In this document: piece by piece, positions 19,001 to 26,704 of the stretch | How positions within the stretch are numbered: the stretch's first letter is position 1 | Layout: each line of letters begins with the position of its first letter | Assembly (NCBI GenBank): GCA_963753135.1 | Contig: CAVWBA010000009.1 | Location: 62,001-126,000, forward strand | Direction of reading: 5' to 3' | Length of the DNA: 64,000 nt | From: Roseiarcus sp963753135 | Lineage (GTDB): Bacteria; Pseudomonadota; Alphaproteobacteria; Rhizobiales; Beijerinckiaceae | The notes under the pieces: generated by a model | Databases searched by the model: none | The model's input: only the letters and a program-made list of their open reading frames with translations | What the model was told of the DNA's origin: nothing | Made by a program: the position numbers and the translations under genes

Positions 19001-19152
19001 AGCCGCGCTACGGGAACGCCGCCTTTACGGCTATCGTCGCGGGAATTCTAAGGCCCCATCCGGCGCAGCCACCGACCCGATCAAAGCGAGAACGAATGAC
19101 CAGTCTGACCATGACAAGCTTCATGGCCACGGCCCAGGCAGCCTGTTCGGCT

Positions 19153-20797
19153 CTAATTCCCGCCCTCGAGCAGCCGCCGCGCGATCACCTGGGCCTGAAT
19201 CTCCGCCGCGCCTTCGAAAATGTTGAGAATGCGCGCGTCGCAGAGGACTCGCGAAATCGGATATTCGAGGGCGAAGCCGTTGCCGCCGTGGATCTGCAGC
19301 GCGTTGTCCGCCGCGGCCCAGGCGACGCGCGCGGCGAGGAGCTTCGCCATGCCCGCCTCGAGATCGCAGCGGCGGCCTTCGTCCTTGGCGCGTCCGGCGA
19401 AATAGGTGATCTGGCGGGCGATGTGGATCTCGACCGCCATCATCACAAGCTTGTCGGCGACGCGGGGAAAATGGATGATCGTCTTGCCGAACTGCACCCG
19501 CTCCCTGGCGTAGCGCAGGCCCAGCTCGAAGGCGCATTGAGCCACGCCCACGGCCCGCGCCGCCGTCTGGATGCGCGCGGATTCGAAGGTCTCCATCAGT
19601 TGCTTGAAGCCCTGGCCCTCGACCCCGCCCAGGAGCGCCTCGGCGGGCAGGCGGAAGCCGTCGAAGGCGATCTCGTATTCCTTCATGCCGCGATAGCCGA
19701 GCACTTCGATTTCGCCCCCGGACATGCCCTTGGCGGGGAACGGATCGGCGTCTGTGCCACGCGGCTTCTCGGCCAGGAACATCGATAGACCCCGATAGCC
19801 GCGCTCCTCCGGATTGGTGCGGACGAGCAGCGTCATCAGGTCCGCGCGAACCGGATGGGTGATCCAGGTCTTGGCCCCGCTGACCACGTAGTCGTCGCCG
19901 TCGCGGATCGCGCGGGTGCGCAAGGATGCGAGGTCGGAGCCGGTGTTGGGCTCGGTGAAGACCGCAGTCGGCAGGATCTCGCCGCTCGCGATTCTTGGCA
20001 GATACTTTTGTTTCTGCGGCTCCGTGCCGCCGACCAGGATCAGCTCGGCGGCGATCTCGGAGCGGGTGCCCAGCGAGCCGACGCCAATATAGCCGCGCGA
20101 CAATTCCTCCGACACGACGCACATCGCGACCTTGCCGAGCCCCATCCCGCCATAAGGTCTCGGGGATGGTGAGGCCGAAGACGCCCATCGCGCCCAACCC
20201 CCCGATGACCTCGAGCGGGATATAGGCATTGGCGCGATGCCAGCCTTGGGCATGGGGTATGACCTCGGCGTCGGCGAACCGGCGCATCTCGCCGCGAATC
20301 GCCTCGAAGGTCTCATCAAGACCGGGGTCGCCGATCGCGCCTTCTTGCGCCTCCGCGATCAGAGCGGCAAGGGCGGCGCGGTTTTCGCGGGTGGCGCCGT
20401 TGGCGATCAGCCCGTCGATGACCGCGTTGCGAAAGGGCGCGACGTCTTGGGGCCCGAGGCCGAAGTCGGCAAGGCGCAGGATTTCGCCCTGATTCATCGG
20501 GATGCCGTTGAACATCTGGGTGAGATATTCGCCAAGCCCGATGCGGGTCAGCAGCAGCTCGGTCTCGCCGAAACGGCCCTCCTCGCTCATGCGTTGAGCG
20601 TATGCCGCCATTTCCTTGATCGCTTCGACATAGGTCGCGAGCCACGCCAGCCCATGGACGGCGTGCTGTTCGGCCTCCATCTTGTCGGGGCTCAGCTTGC
20701 CGTTGTCGCTCACCCGGTCGCGGACGGCGTCGAGCGCGCAATCCAGAAGCCCCTGGGCGGAGAAATGAGCCTCATGGGCGAGGTCGTCGAGCGTCAT
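19153..20797 (-). CDS. Acyl-CoA dehydrogenase, probably (2S)-methylsuccinyl-CoA dehydrogenase (one frameshift)
   Basis: The flavoprotein starts at 'MTLDDLAHEAHFSAQGLL' and has a long N-terminal extension of about 150 residues before the acyl-CoA dehydrogenase fold, giving some 547 residues instead of the usual 380. That layout matches Mcd of the ethylmalonyl-CoA pathway, which oxidises methylsuccinyl-CoA to mesaconyl-CoA. FAD and substrate motifs are intact: 'FTEPNTGSDLASLRT', 'SGAKTWITHP', 'YARERVQFGKTI', 'QIHGGNGFALEYPISR'. The frame breaks at 20154-20155, where 'ETYGG' needs one T fewer; length 3n+1 agrees. No other pathway gene is nearby, so the Mcd call rests on architecture. Confidence 0.78.
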
Positions 20798-20972
20798 GGA
20801 GCGCGTCTCTCCTCGGGTGGGCGCCGCTTTGCTGCGGCGCAGCATGCGTCCTCGCCTTCGCCGTTGCAATGCGTTTCATTAGCGCCAATGGGTGTGGATT
20901 CGCGCTCGCGCGGGTGGCGCTTGTGGCGGCATCCGGTCAAAATGGCCGTTTGTGACGGGAGGCTCGAGAAGG

Positions 20973-21866
20973 GTGCGCGCAGGCCTGAGAATCGTCTGGC
21001 AGGCGGCGGAGAAGTTCGCCGCCGATGACGGCTGGGCGATCGCCAGCTACATCGGCCTCACGCTGCTGACCTCGCTGTTCCCGTTTCTCATATTCGTTGC
21101 GGCTGTCGCCGGGTTCTTTGGCTCGGCCGAGCTGGCGCATGAAGCCGCAAAGCTCGTGTTCGCCGAATGGCCCGAGGTTGTGGCCCGCCCGATCGCCGAC
21201 GAGGTCGAGCGGGTTCTGACGACCCCGCGCAGCGGTGGATTGCTGACGTTCGGCGCGGTCTTCTCCTTCTATTTCGCTTCGAGCGCCATCGAAGCGCTTC
21301 GGGTCGGACTCAATCGCGCTTATGGCCTCGTTGAGCCGAGGCCTTGGTGGATGCTACGCCTCCAGTCGCTCGGGCTGGTGTTGACCGGATCATTCGCCCT
21401 GCTGGCGTTGGCCTTTCTGGTCGTGCTCGGGCCGCTGATCCTGGATACGCTTGCGGCCTTCTTTCCCTCGGTTGAGCAGGCGCACAGCCTGCTTACGTTC
21501 CTCCGCATCGTGATCGCGGGCTTGATGCTGGCGACCTCGCTCATTCTGGCGCATCTCATCCTGCCCGCCCATCGCGTCGGGTTTCTCGATATTTTGCCGG
21601 GCGTGGTGGTGACCTTTGTCGCCAGCATCGCCTTCGGCGAGCTCTTCGGCGCCTATTTGAGCGAGTATCTGCGCAACTACATTTCCACCTACGCCGGCCT
21701 CGCCTCCGTCATGATCGCGCTTGTCTACCTCTATTGGGTGGCGCTCCTGTTCGTGTTTGGCGGGGAATTAAACGCGGCGATCATCAGGGCGCGTCAGCAG
21801 CGGGCGGACGAGAAAGCCAAGGAGGGCGCCGCCGATCCCGCTGCGGGGCGGGAAGCGAGCCTCTAG
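20973..21866 (+). CDS. YihY/virulence factor BrkB family membrane protein
   Basis: An inner-membrane protein of about 297 residues with six hydrophobic segments, starting with 'DGWAIASYIGLTLLTSLFPF' and including the family hallmark 'ISTYAGLASVMIALVYLYW'. I prefer GTG 20973, which follows a GGGAGG ribosome-binding site; the frame also allows GTG at 20952 or 20892. The N-terminus is cytoplasmic and the last 30 residues are charged ('RQQRADEKAKEGAADPAAG'). Despite its historic names (RNase BN, BrkB) the family's function is not established. It is divergent from the acyl-CoA dehydrogenase gene. Confidence 0.85.
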   Translation: MRAGLRIVWQAAEKFAADDGWAIASYIGLTLLTSLFPFLIFVAAVAGFFGSAELAHEAAKLVFAEWPEVVARPIADEVERVLTTPRSGGLLTFGAVFSFYFASSAIEALRVGLNRAYGLVEPRPWWMLRLQSLGLVLTGSFALLALAFLVVLGPLILDTLAAFFPSVEQAHSLLTFLRIVIAGLMLATSLILAHLILPAHRVGFLDILPGVVVTFVASIAFGELFGAYLSEYLRNYISTYAGLASVMIALVYLYWVALLFVFGGELNAAIIRARQQRADEKAKEGAADPAAGREASL

Positions 21867-21872
21867 GAGCTC

Positions 21873-22565
21873 TCATAATCCCCTCGACTTGAAGTACTTC
21901 AATAGGGTCCAGATCGCGGCTTGCTGTTCGTCGTCCATCTCATTCAAGTCGAGGTGCGCGAGGAGGATTTCTGACGGCTTCCTCATGTCGCTGAGGGACG
22001 GGGCCGGTTGAGGCGGAGGCGGCGGCGATGCTGCTTCGGCCTCCTTCATCGGCGGATGCGCAAACGCAGGCCTTGCGGGCTTCCTGCGCGGCGTGAGCGA
22101 CCGCGGCTTCCGACCTTTCAGCACGCGGCCGCTGACTTTCACGCCCGCATCGTTCGCGGCGTAGAGAAAGAATGTCACGCACTTCTGGACGACCGCGTCC
22201 GCAGCCGGGAAAGCCCGTCTGAACGCCTCGTTGAAATGTGAAGGCGTAGCCGTCTCCAGGTCGATGGCGAACATCGGCGCATATTCCTGTCGAAGGAGCT
22301 CCAGAAGCTTCTCGGGCCAATGCCCAGCGCCATGCGCCTTGATGAGCTCCTTGAGGCGCTGGGTCGGGCGTCCATCGTCCTCGATCAGACCAAGGAATCG
22401 AAGCGCGTGCATGAGCTGACTGCCGACCACGCCTGAAAAGCGGGTCAGCACGCTGCGGTCGATGCGCGACGGAACGCCCTGCTCGTGAAGATCCTCGATG
22501 AACGTCTTGAACGTTCGGTACGACGTATACGGCGGCGTTCCTGACGACTTCGCTCGCTCAAGCAT
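21873..22565 (-). CDS. DUF5343 domain protein
   Basis: The first 150 residues follow the DUF5343 pattern: 'PPYTSYRTFKTFIEDLHEQG', 'RIDRSVLTRFSGVVGSQLMH', 'ALRFLGLIEDDGRPT', with a helical core resembling winged-helix-type modules. After residue 165 comes a basic stretch ('KGRKPRSLTPRRKP'), a Pro-rich linker and a short C-terminal helix pair. I use ATG 22565; the frame is open to 22610 but that part is made from an inverted repeat that is more likely regulatory. DUF5343 proteins often sit in accessory or defence-like regions; no partner is adjacent here. Function unknown. Confidence 0.68.
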   Translation of the reverse strand: MLERAKSSGTPPYTSYRTFKTFIEDLHEQGVPSRIDRSVLTRFSGVVGSQLMHALRFLGLIEDDGRPTQRLKELIKAHGAGHWPEKLLELLRQEYAPMFAIDLETATPSHFNEAFRRAFPAADAVVQKCVTFFLYAANDAGVKVSGRVLKGRKPRSLTPRRKPARPAFAHPPMKEAEAASPPPPPQPAPSLSDMRKPSEILLAHLDLNEMDDEQQAAIWTLLKYFKSRGL

Positions 22566-22578
22566 AACGATCTCTGGC

Positions 22579-22612
22579 CAGTGCGGAACACCAACCTCCG
22601 TATTCCGCACTG
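22579..22612. promoter_or_regulatory. 10-bp inverted repeat upstream of the DUF5343 gene
   Basis: 'cagtgcggaa' (22579-22588) and 'ttccgcactg' (22603-22612) are perfect reverse complements, 14 bases apart, centred about 30 bases upstream of the chosen start. The spacing between arm centres is 24 bases, which suits a dimeric DNA-binding protein on one face of the helix. It may be the operator for an autoregulated DUF5343 gene. Confidence 0.5.
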
Positions 22613-22833
22613 CGAGGCCATTATACCGTATTCATGGCCCAAGTTGGACTATTCCAAATAGCCGATTGCGTGGTGATTCGTTTTTTTAAGATACTGAAGA
22701 AATTGGAAATTCGTTCCAATATCGGCGACCAGATGGGGCTGAGACGTCCCAGCGTCCGCCTGGGGCAAGAATATCCACCTTCACAAATTCCGCGCGGCTC
22801 GAAGGCCGCCGCGACAGATATTGGAGCCTTGAA

Positions 22834-23382
22834 ATGCTGTGGACCGCCGAGGCAGTCGAGGACCTCAAGAGGCTTGCGCTTGCGGGAAAGAGCGCAAGCC
22901 ATATCGCCGCGGAGCTCGGCGTGGGATCCCGCAATGCGGTCATCGGCAAGGCGAGCCGAATCGGAATCAAGCTCAGCGGCGGCGGCGGGCGCGCCACAGC
23001 GTCCGGCGTCACGCCAGCGCGCGCGGTTCGGCCCCAATGGGCGACGGCTCGTTACGCTCGGCCCAATGCCGACGACCAAGGCGCCCAGGTCCTCGCCCGG
23101 CGCGGTCTTACGCCCGTGGAGGGGAGGGCGGCGGCTTGCCCCTTCGGCGAACTCGAGATCGGAGAGATGCGACGGCTGCGGTTCGAGGACATTCGTAAAT
23201 CCGCCTGCCGCTGGCCGCTCGGCGATCCGAGAAGCGGAGATTTCGCCTATTGCGGGCTGACGTCGGTTGAAGGCCAGTCCTATTGCGCCGGCCATTGCCG
23301 GCTGGCGTATCGGCCGGCCCAGGCGAGAGCGATCGCGAGGGAGCGGCAACGCGCCATTGGGAATTCGTGGCGGGTGGCCTGA
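22834..23382 (+). CDS. GcrA-family cell cycle regulator
   Basis: GcrA binds sigma70 and drives transcription from promoters with methylated GANTC in alphaproteobacteria. The N-terminal helix-turn-helix is clear: 'MLWTAEAVEDLKRLALAG', 'SASHIAAELG', 'RNAVIGKASRIGIKL'. The C-terminal sigma-interacting part reads 'SACRWPLGDPRSGDFAYCG' and 'QSYCAGHCRLAY'. The linker and second residue (Leu for Ser in the usual 'MSWT') differ from canonical GcrA, and its 182 residues and lone position suggest it may be a paralogue rather than the housekeeping copy. A GANTC site (gattc) lies about 160 bases upstream. Confidence 0.85.
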   Translation: MLWTAEAVEDLKRLALAGKSASHIAAELGVGSRNAVIGKASRIGIKLSGGGGRATASGVTPARAVRPQWATARYARPNADDQGAQVLARRGLTPVEGRAAACPFGELEIGEMRRLRFEDIRKSACRWPLGDPRSGDFAYCGLTSVEGQSYCAGHCRLAYRPAQARAIARERQRAIGNSWRVA

Positions 23383-23408
23383 AGCTGGGGCGCGCGCGTT
23401 TGTCGCGA

Positions 23409-24323
23409 CTACGCCTTCTCGAATACGCAGATCAATCCCGGCGCATCCGCGCCCGCTTCGCGCCGAGTCGAGGCCGATTGGATGAGAAGGGGCCTGAAGC
23501 CGGCCTCGCAGGCGCTCGCCTCGATGTAAGACCGGCTGTGAGCAAACCGCATTGTGGGCTCCAGTTTAAATCCGTCGCCCTCGCAGGTTTCGACCGAAAA
23601 TGCGAGCAGGCCATCCGCGGTCAGCGCAGCCCGGACAGCAACGAACAGAGGCGCCAGGTCGCCGACATAGACCAGCGCGTCCGCCGCGACGATGAGATCG
23701 AAGCTGCCCGGTGGCTCGCGCCCGAGCATCGCCAGCGCGTCGTCGACCAGAAGCGCATCATAGGCGCCGCGCTCGCGCGCTTTCGTAATCATGGCCGTCG
23801 AGAGGTCGACGCCGACGAGACGGTCGACGCGCTCGCGCAGCGGCGCCCCCATGAGTCCCGTTCCGCAGCCAAGGTCGAGGCCCGAAGCGAAGCGGCGGCC
23901 TGGCGCGACCGCGGTCAAGGCGTCGGCGATGAGGGCGGGGGCGCGATAGGCGAGATTTTTGATGAGATGCTTGTCGAAGCGCCAGGCATAGTCGTCGAAC
24001 AGCCGCGCGACATAGGCCTGCGGCAGCGCGCCGGGCGTTTCTCCTCGTCCCATGAGCGCGAGCCGCGCCGCCACGCCCTGCGCATCCGCCGGATCGGCGA
24101 CGAGGCTCATGCGAAAGGCTTGAGCCGCGGCGTCGAGGTCGCCCAGTTTCTCCCGCGCTTCGCCAAGCGCGAACCACGCCGCCGGCCAATTCGGCGCGCG
24201 CTCGAGCGCCTGCTCGAATAGCTCCGCCGCCGTGCTCCAGTCGCCATCCTTCGCCGCAGCTTTGGCGTAGGCAAAACGGCGCTCGGCGATCAGGTCGCCG
24301 GATGCGAGGGGATCGCGCGCCAT
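23409..24323 (-). CDS. TPR-containing class I SAM-dependent methyltransferase
   Basis: Residues 1-95 form two tetratricopeptide-like helical pairs ('WSTAAELFEQALERAPNW', 'LGDLDAAAQAFRMSLVAD'). The methyltransferase domain follows, with SAM motif I 'GLDLGCGTGLMGAPL', 'VGVDLSTAMITKARE', and motif IV region 'FDLIVAADALVYVGDL'. The linker 'YAWRFDKHLIKNLAYRAP' is typical of a family of predicted methyltransferases in rhizobia. It abuts the mannitol-dehydrogenase-type gene upstream, so the three minus-strand genes form an operon. The acceptor is unknown. Confidence 0.85.
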   Translation of the reverse strand: MARDPLASGDLIAERRFAYAKAAAKDGDWSTAAELFEQALERAPNWPAAWFALGEAREKLGDLDAAAQAFRMSLVADPADAQGVAARLALMGRGETPGALPQAYVARLFDDYAWRFDKHLIKNLAYRAPALIADALTAVAPGRRFASGLDLGCGTGLMGAPLRERVDRLVGVDLSTAMITKARERGAYDALLVDDALAMLGREPPGSFDLIVAADALVYVGDLAPLFVAVRAALTADGLLAFSVETCEGDGFKLEPTMRFAHSRSYIEASACEAGFRPLLIQSASTRREAGADAPGLICVFEKA

Positions 24324-25433
24324 TTACCGGCCGTCGGCAAGCGCGGCCTTGAGGCGCGGCAGCTTGATGTTCACGCCGTTCGCCTTGGCCAGATCGATAA
24401 GGCCGCCGAAACGGCGCTGTTTCTTGGCTGTGTGGTTGGTGAAGATCTCGGCGAGGCGGTGATCGAGAAACGGATTGGAGAACCGCTCAATCACCGTCTT
24501 CAGGTAAACCTGCGCCTCGTCTCCCATGCCGATCGCCGCGAAAACGGGAAGCACCTCTTCGGCGTAGAGCGCCTCAAGCTTGGCGCGCATCGTTGGGTCC
24601 GCCACCGCCTCGCGCACCGTCATGCCCGGCGCGCGGCCGTGCCTCGCCCATATCTCGGCAAGATAGGTGTGGCCGAGATTGAGGATGAAGAGCTTCAGCC
24701 GCTCGTATGGCTTGAGGTCGGCGGCGACGACGATGGCGGGATGCCGGCAAGGCAACTCGAGGCCCGGCTGGTCCTCGATCGCCCATAAGGCGTAAGGCTC
24801 GGCCACTGCTCCCAAAGGCTCGAGCGGCTCGGAGACGATGCGGTCGACGAGCGAATTGACCCATAAGCACTCTTCTCCCACCCAGCGGCGCGCCGGCGCC
24901 GGCGCCTGCCAACGGTCGAGCATTTCGAGCACCGCGCCGCGTAGAACCTTGCCGTTGGCGGGCGTCAGCTCGCAGGGAAAGAGGGTGATGGGATCGGCGC
25001 CTGCCGAAAAGCGCGCGAGCAGGAGCTTGGCGAGCTTGGCGGGAAACGACCGGGGCGGCCCGGCGTCAGGCCGGTCGGCCGGATCGGTCTCGTAGCCGCG
25101 GTCGGCGGTGTTCGACACGGCGCAGCGCGCGGCGATGAAGAGGCGCTCGAGCTCGTTCCATTGCGTCGCCGCGTCCACGCCGGCGCCGACGCTCCCAACC
25201 TCCACGGTCTTGTCGACGACCGCGCCATTGCTGAGGCCCTTGATGAGAACGCGGTAGGGCTGTCCTCCCGCGAAGGCCGCAATGCGCCGGCGGCTTTCCG
25301 GACTCCCGGTGGTTCCCGCGACCGCAATGCGCCCCATCGCTTCGCCGCGGGGCAAAGCCTCGCTCACGAACAGATCGACATGCGCCTGCAGGAAGCGGCT
25401 CGCGCCGAATTGGAGGATGGGGAAATCGGTCAC
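24324..25433 (-). CDS. Mannitol dehydrogenase family oxidoreductase (tagaturonate reductase-like)
   Basis: A long-chain polyol/sugar-acid dehydrogenase of 369 residues. The N-terminus 'ILQFGASRFLQAHVDLFV' is the dinucleotide-binding loop of the family, and 'KLFILNLGHTYLAEI' holds the conserved Lys-x4-Asn-x2-His catalytic set. 'LWVNSLVDRIVSEPLE' is the substrate-side signature. Members include UxaB (tagaturonate reductase), UxuB and mannitol dehydrogenase; this one is shorter than UxaB. The neighbouring Zn-dehydrogenase upstream, 3 bases away, resembles L-galactonate or L-threonine-type dehydrogenases, so together they may take a sugar acid to a keto-acid and on. The exact substrate is an inference. 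Confidence 0.8.
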   Translation of the reverse strand: MTDFPILQFGASRFLQAHVDLFVSEALPRGEAMGRIAVAGTTGSPESRRRIAAFAGGQPYRVLIKGLSNGAVVDKTVEVGSVGAGVDAATQWNELERLFIAARCAVSNTADRGYETDPADRPDAGPPRSFPAKLAKLLLARFSAGADPITLFPCELTPANGKVLRGAVLEMLDRWQAPAPARRWVGEECLWVNSLVDRIVSEPLEPLGAVAEPYALWAIEDQPGLELPCRHPAIVVAADLKPYERLKLFILNLGHTYLAEIWARHGRAPGMTVREAVADPTMRAKLEALYAEEVLPVFAAIGMGDEAQVYLKTVIERFSNPFLDHRLAEIFTNHTAKKQRRFGGLIDLAKANGVNIKLPRLKAALADGR

Positions 25434-25436
25434 GAA

Positions 25437-26447
25437 CTAGATCTCGATCAGCGCCTTGATGACGCCGGCTTCGGGTTTGATCCAGAGGGGAAAGCTGCCA
25501 GGCGCCGTCTCGAGCGGGACGCGGTGGGTGATGAGCGCGTCGGTCGCCACGCGGCCCTCGCGCATCGCGTCGAACACCTTGGAGAAGTCCTCGGGCGTCG
25601 CGTTGCGGCTGCCAAGGAGCGTCGTCTCGCGTTTGTGGAACTCGGGGTCGGGGAAGGAGATCGTGTCGCGCACGACGCTGACCAGGACATAAGTTCCCCC
25701 ATGAGCGACATAATCGAGCCCGGCCATCATCGATTTGGCGTTTCCGGTGGCGTCGATGACGATATCGAAGAAATCTCCCGCGGTGAGCGCGGACAGCTTT
25801 TCGCTGGCGTTTGCCCCCGCGACCACGGCATGATCAACGTCGAGCTGCTTGCGGCAGAAGTCGAGCCGGTCCGGGCGGAGGTCGAGCGCGGTCACCACGC
25901 CGCCTTGCAGGCCCGCGAACAGCATGCAGCCGATCCCGATCGGTCCCGCTCCGACGACCAGGATGCGGTCGCCGGCCCGGGGGCTGGCGCGCCGCACCGC
26001 ATGGGCGCCGATCGCCAGGAATTCAACCATGGCCGCCTGATCGAGCGTCACGCCGTCCGCCGCCGCCACGTTGGCTTCGGGGACGCAGACGTAATCGGCC
26101 ATCCCTCCGTCGATGTGCACGCCCAACACTCCGATGCGCTGGCAACAGTTCGTCTTGCCGCGGCGGCACGCGACGCAGGCGCCACAAGAGAGATAGGGAA
26201 TGATGTAAACCTGCTGGCCGAGCGGGACCGTGCATCCCGGGCCCCTGTCCGCCACTTCGCCGGACAATTCGTGCCCGATGACCCGCGGATATTCGAGGAA
26301 CGGATGCGAGCCTTGGAAAATATGAAGATCGGTCCCACAGACCCCCGCGCGGCGAATCCGGACCAGCACCTCGCCCTCTCCAGGCGCAGGTTGCGACCGT
26401 TCCTCGACAGCGAGGGCGCCCGGCCGAGCGCAGACCAACGATCGCAT
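25437..26447 (-). CDS. Zinc-dependent alcohol dehydrogenase family protein
   Basis: A medium-chain dehydrogenase of 336 residues. Catalytic zinc ligands lie in 'GVCGTDLHIFQG' and 'IGHELSGEV'; the structural zinc is bound by four Cys in 'YLSCGACVACRRGKTNCCQR'. The NAD fold is 'ILVVGAGPIGIGCMLFAG' with 'LDLRPDRLDF'. Closest in pattern to L-galactonate-5-dehydrogenase (YjjN) and sorbitol/threonine dehydrogenases. First gene of the operon with the polyol-type dehydrogenase and the methyltransferase, and divergent from leuA across 257 bases. Confidence 0.86.
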   Translation of the reverse strand: MRSLVCARPGALAVEERSQPAPGEGEVLVRIRRAGVCGTDLHIFQGSHPFLEYPRVIGHELSGEVADRGPGCTVPLGQQVYIIPYLSCGACVACRRGKTNCCQRIGVLGVHIDGGMADYVCVPEANVAAADGVTLDQAAMVEFLAIGAHAVRRASPRAGDRILVVGAGPIGIGCMLFAGLQGGVVTALDLRPDRLDFCRKQLDVDHAVVAGANASEKLSALTAGDFFDIVIDATGNAKSMMAGLDYVAHGGTYVLVSVVRDTISFPDPEFHKRETTLLGSRNATPEDFSKVFDAMREGRVATDALITHRVPLETAPGSFPLWIKPEAGVIKALIEI

Positions 26448-26553
26448 TTTATCTCCCCGATTGCGGGTCGTTTGTGGCTGGGGCGAACGCGCTTGTCCAT
26501 TCCGACGAATGTGGCGGGTTGATTTTTTTGGCTATCTCTGCTTGAAGGGCTCC

Positions 26554-26601
26554 ATGCGAACGTGGTCGACGACCCTCATCCTTAGCCGCCCGGCGCGTTA
26601 G
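26554..26601 (+). CDS. Possible leucine leader peptide upstream of leuA
   Basis: A 15-codon frame, 'MRTWSTTLILSRPAR', starts at an ATG preceded by a good ribosome-binding site (gaagg, five bases before). It carries Leu-Ile-Leu at codons 8-10 (CTC ATC CTT), and its stop codon sits in the loop of a GC hairpin. It lies about 100 bases upstream of leuA on the same strand. Position, codons and hairpin fit a ribosome-mediated attenuation leader; only two Leu codons and no visible U-run weaken the case. Confidence 0.35.
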   Translation: MRTWSTTLILSRPAR

Positions 26602-26611
26602 ACGCGTCGGG
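26589..26611 (+). promoter_or_regulatory. Hairpin overlapping the leader peptide stop codon
   Basis: 'cccggcgcg' pairs with 'cgcgtcggg' over nine positions with one G-U wobble, loop 'ttaga' containing part of the leader's TAG. A ribosome paused at the upstream Leu-Ile-Leu codons would leave this stem free, one finishing the peptide would disrupt it. There is no U-run behind it, so it is not a plain terminator. Confidence 0.35.
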
Positions 26612-26704
26612 ACGCATAGTTTCGCATCCGCCTCATTCTTTAGACAGGCACGCTCGGCTGGCTGATTGCAGCCCAAGCCGGCATAAGTCTTCCCAGGGTT
26701 CGTC

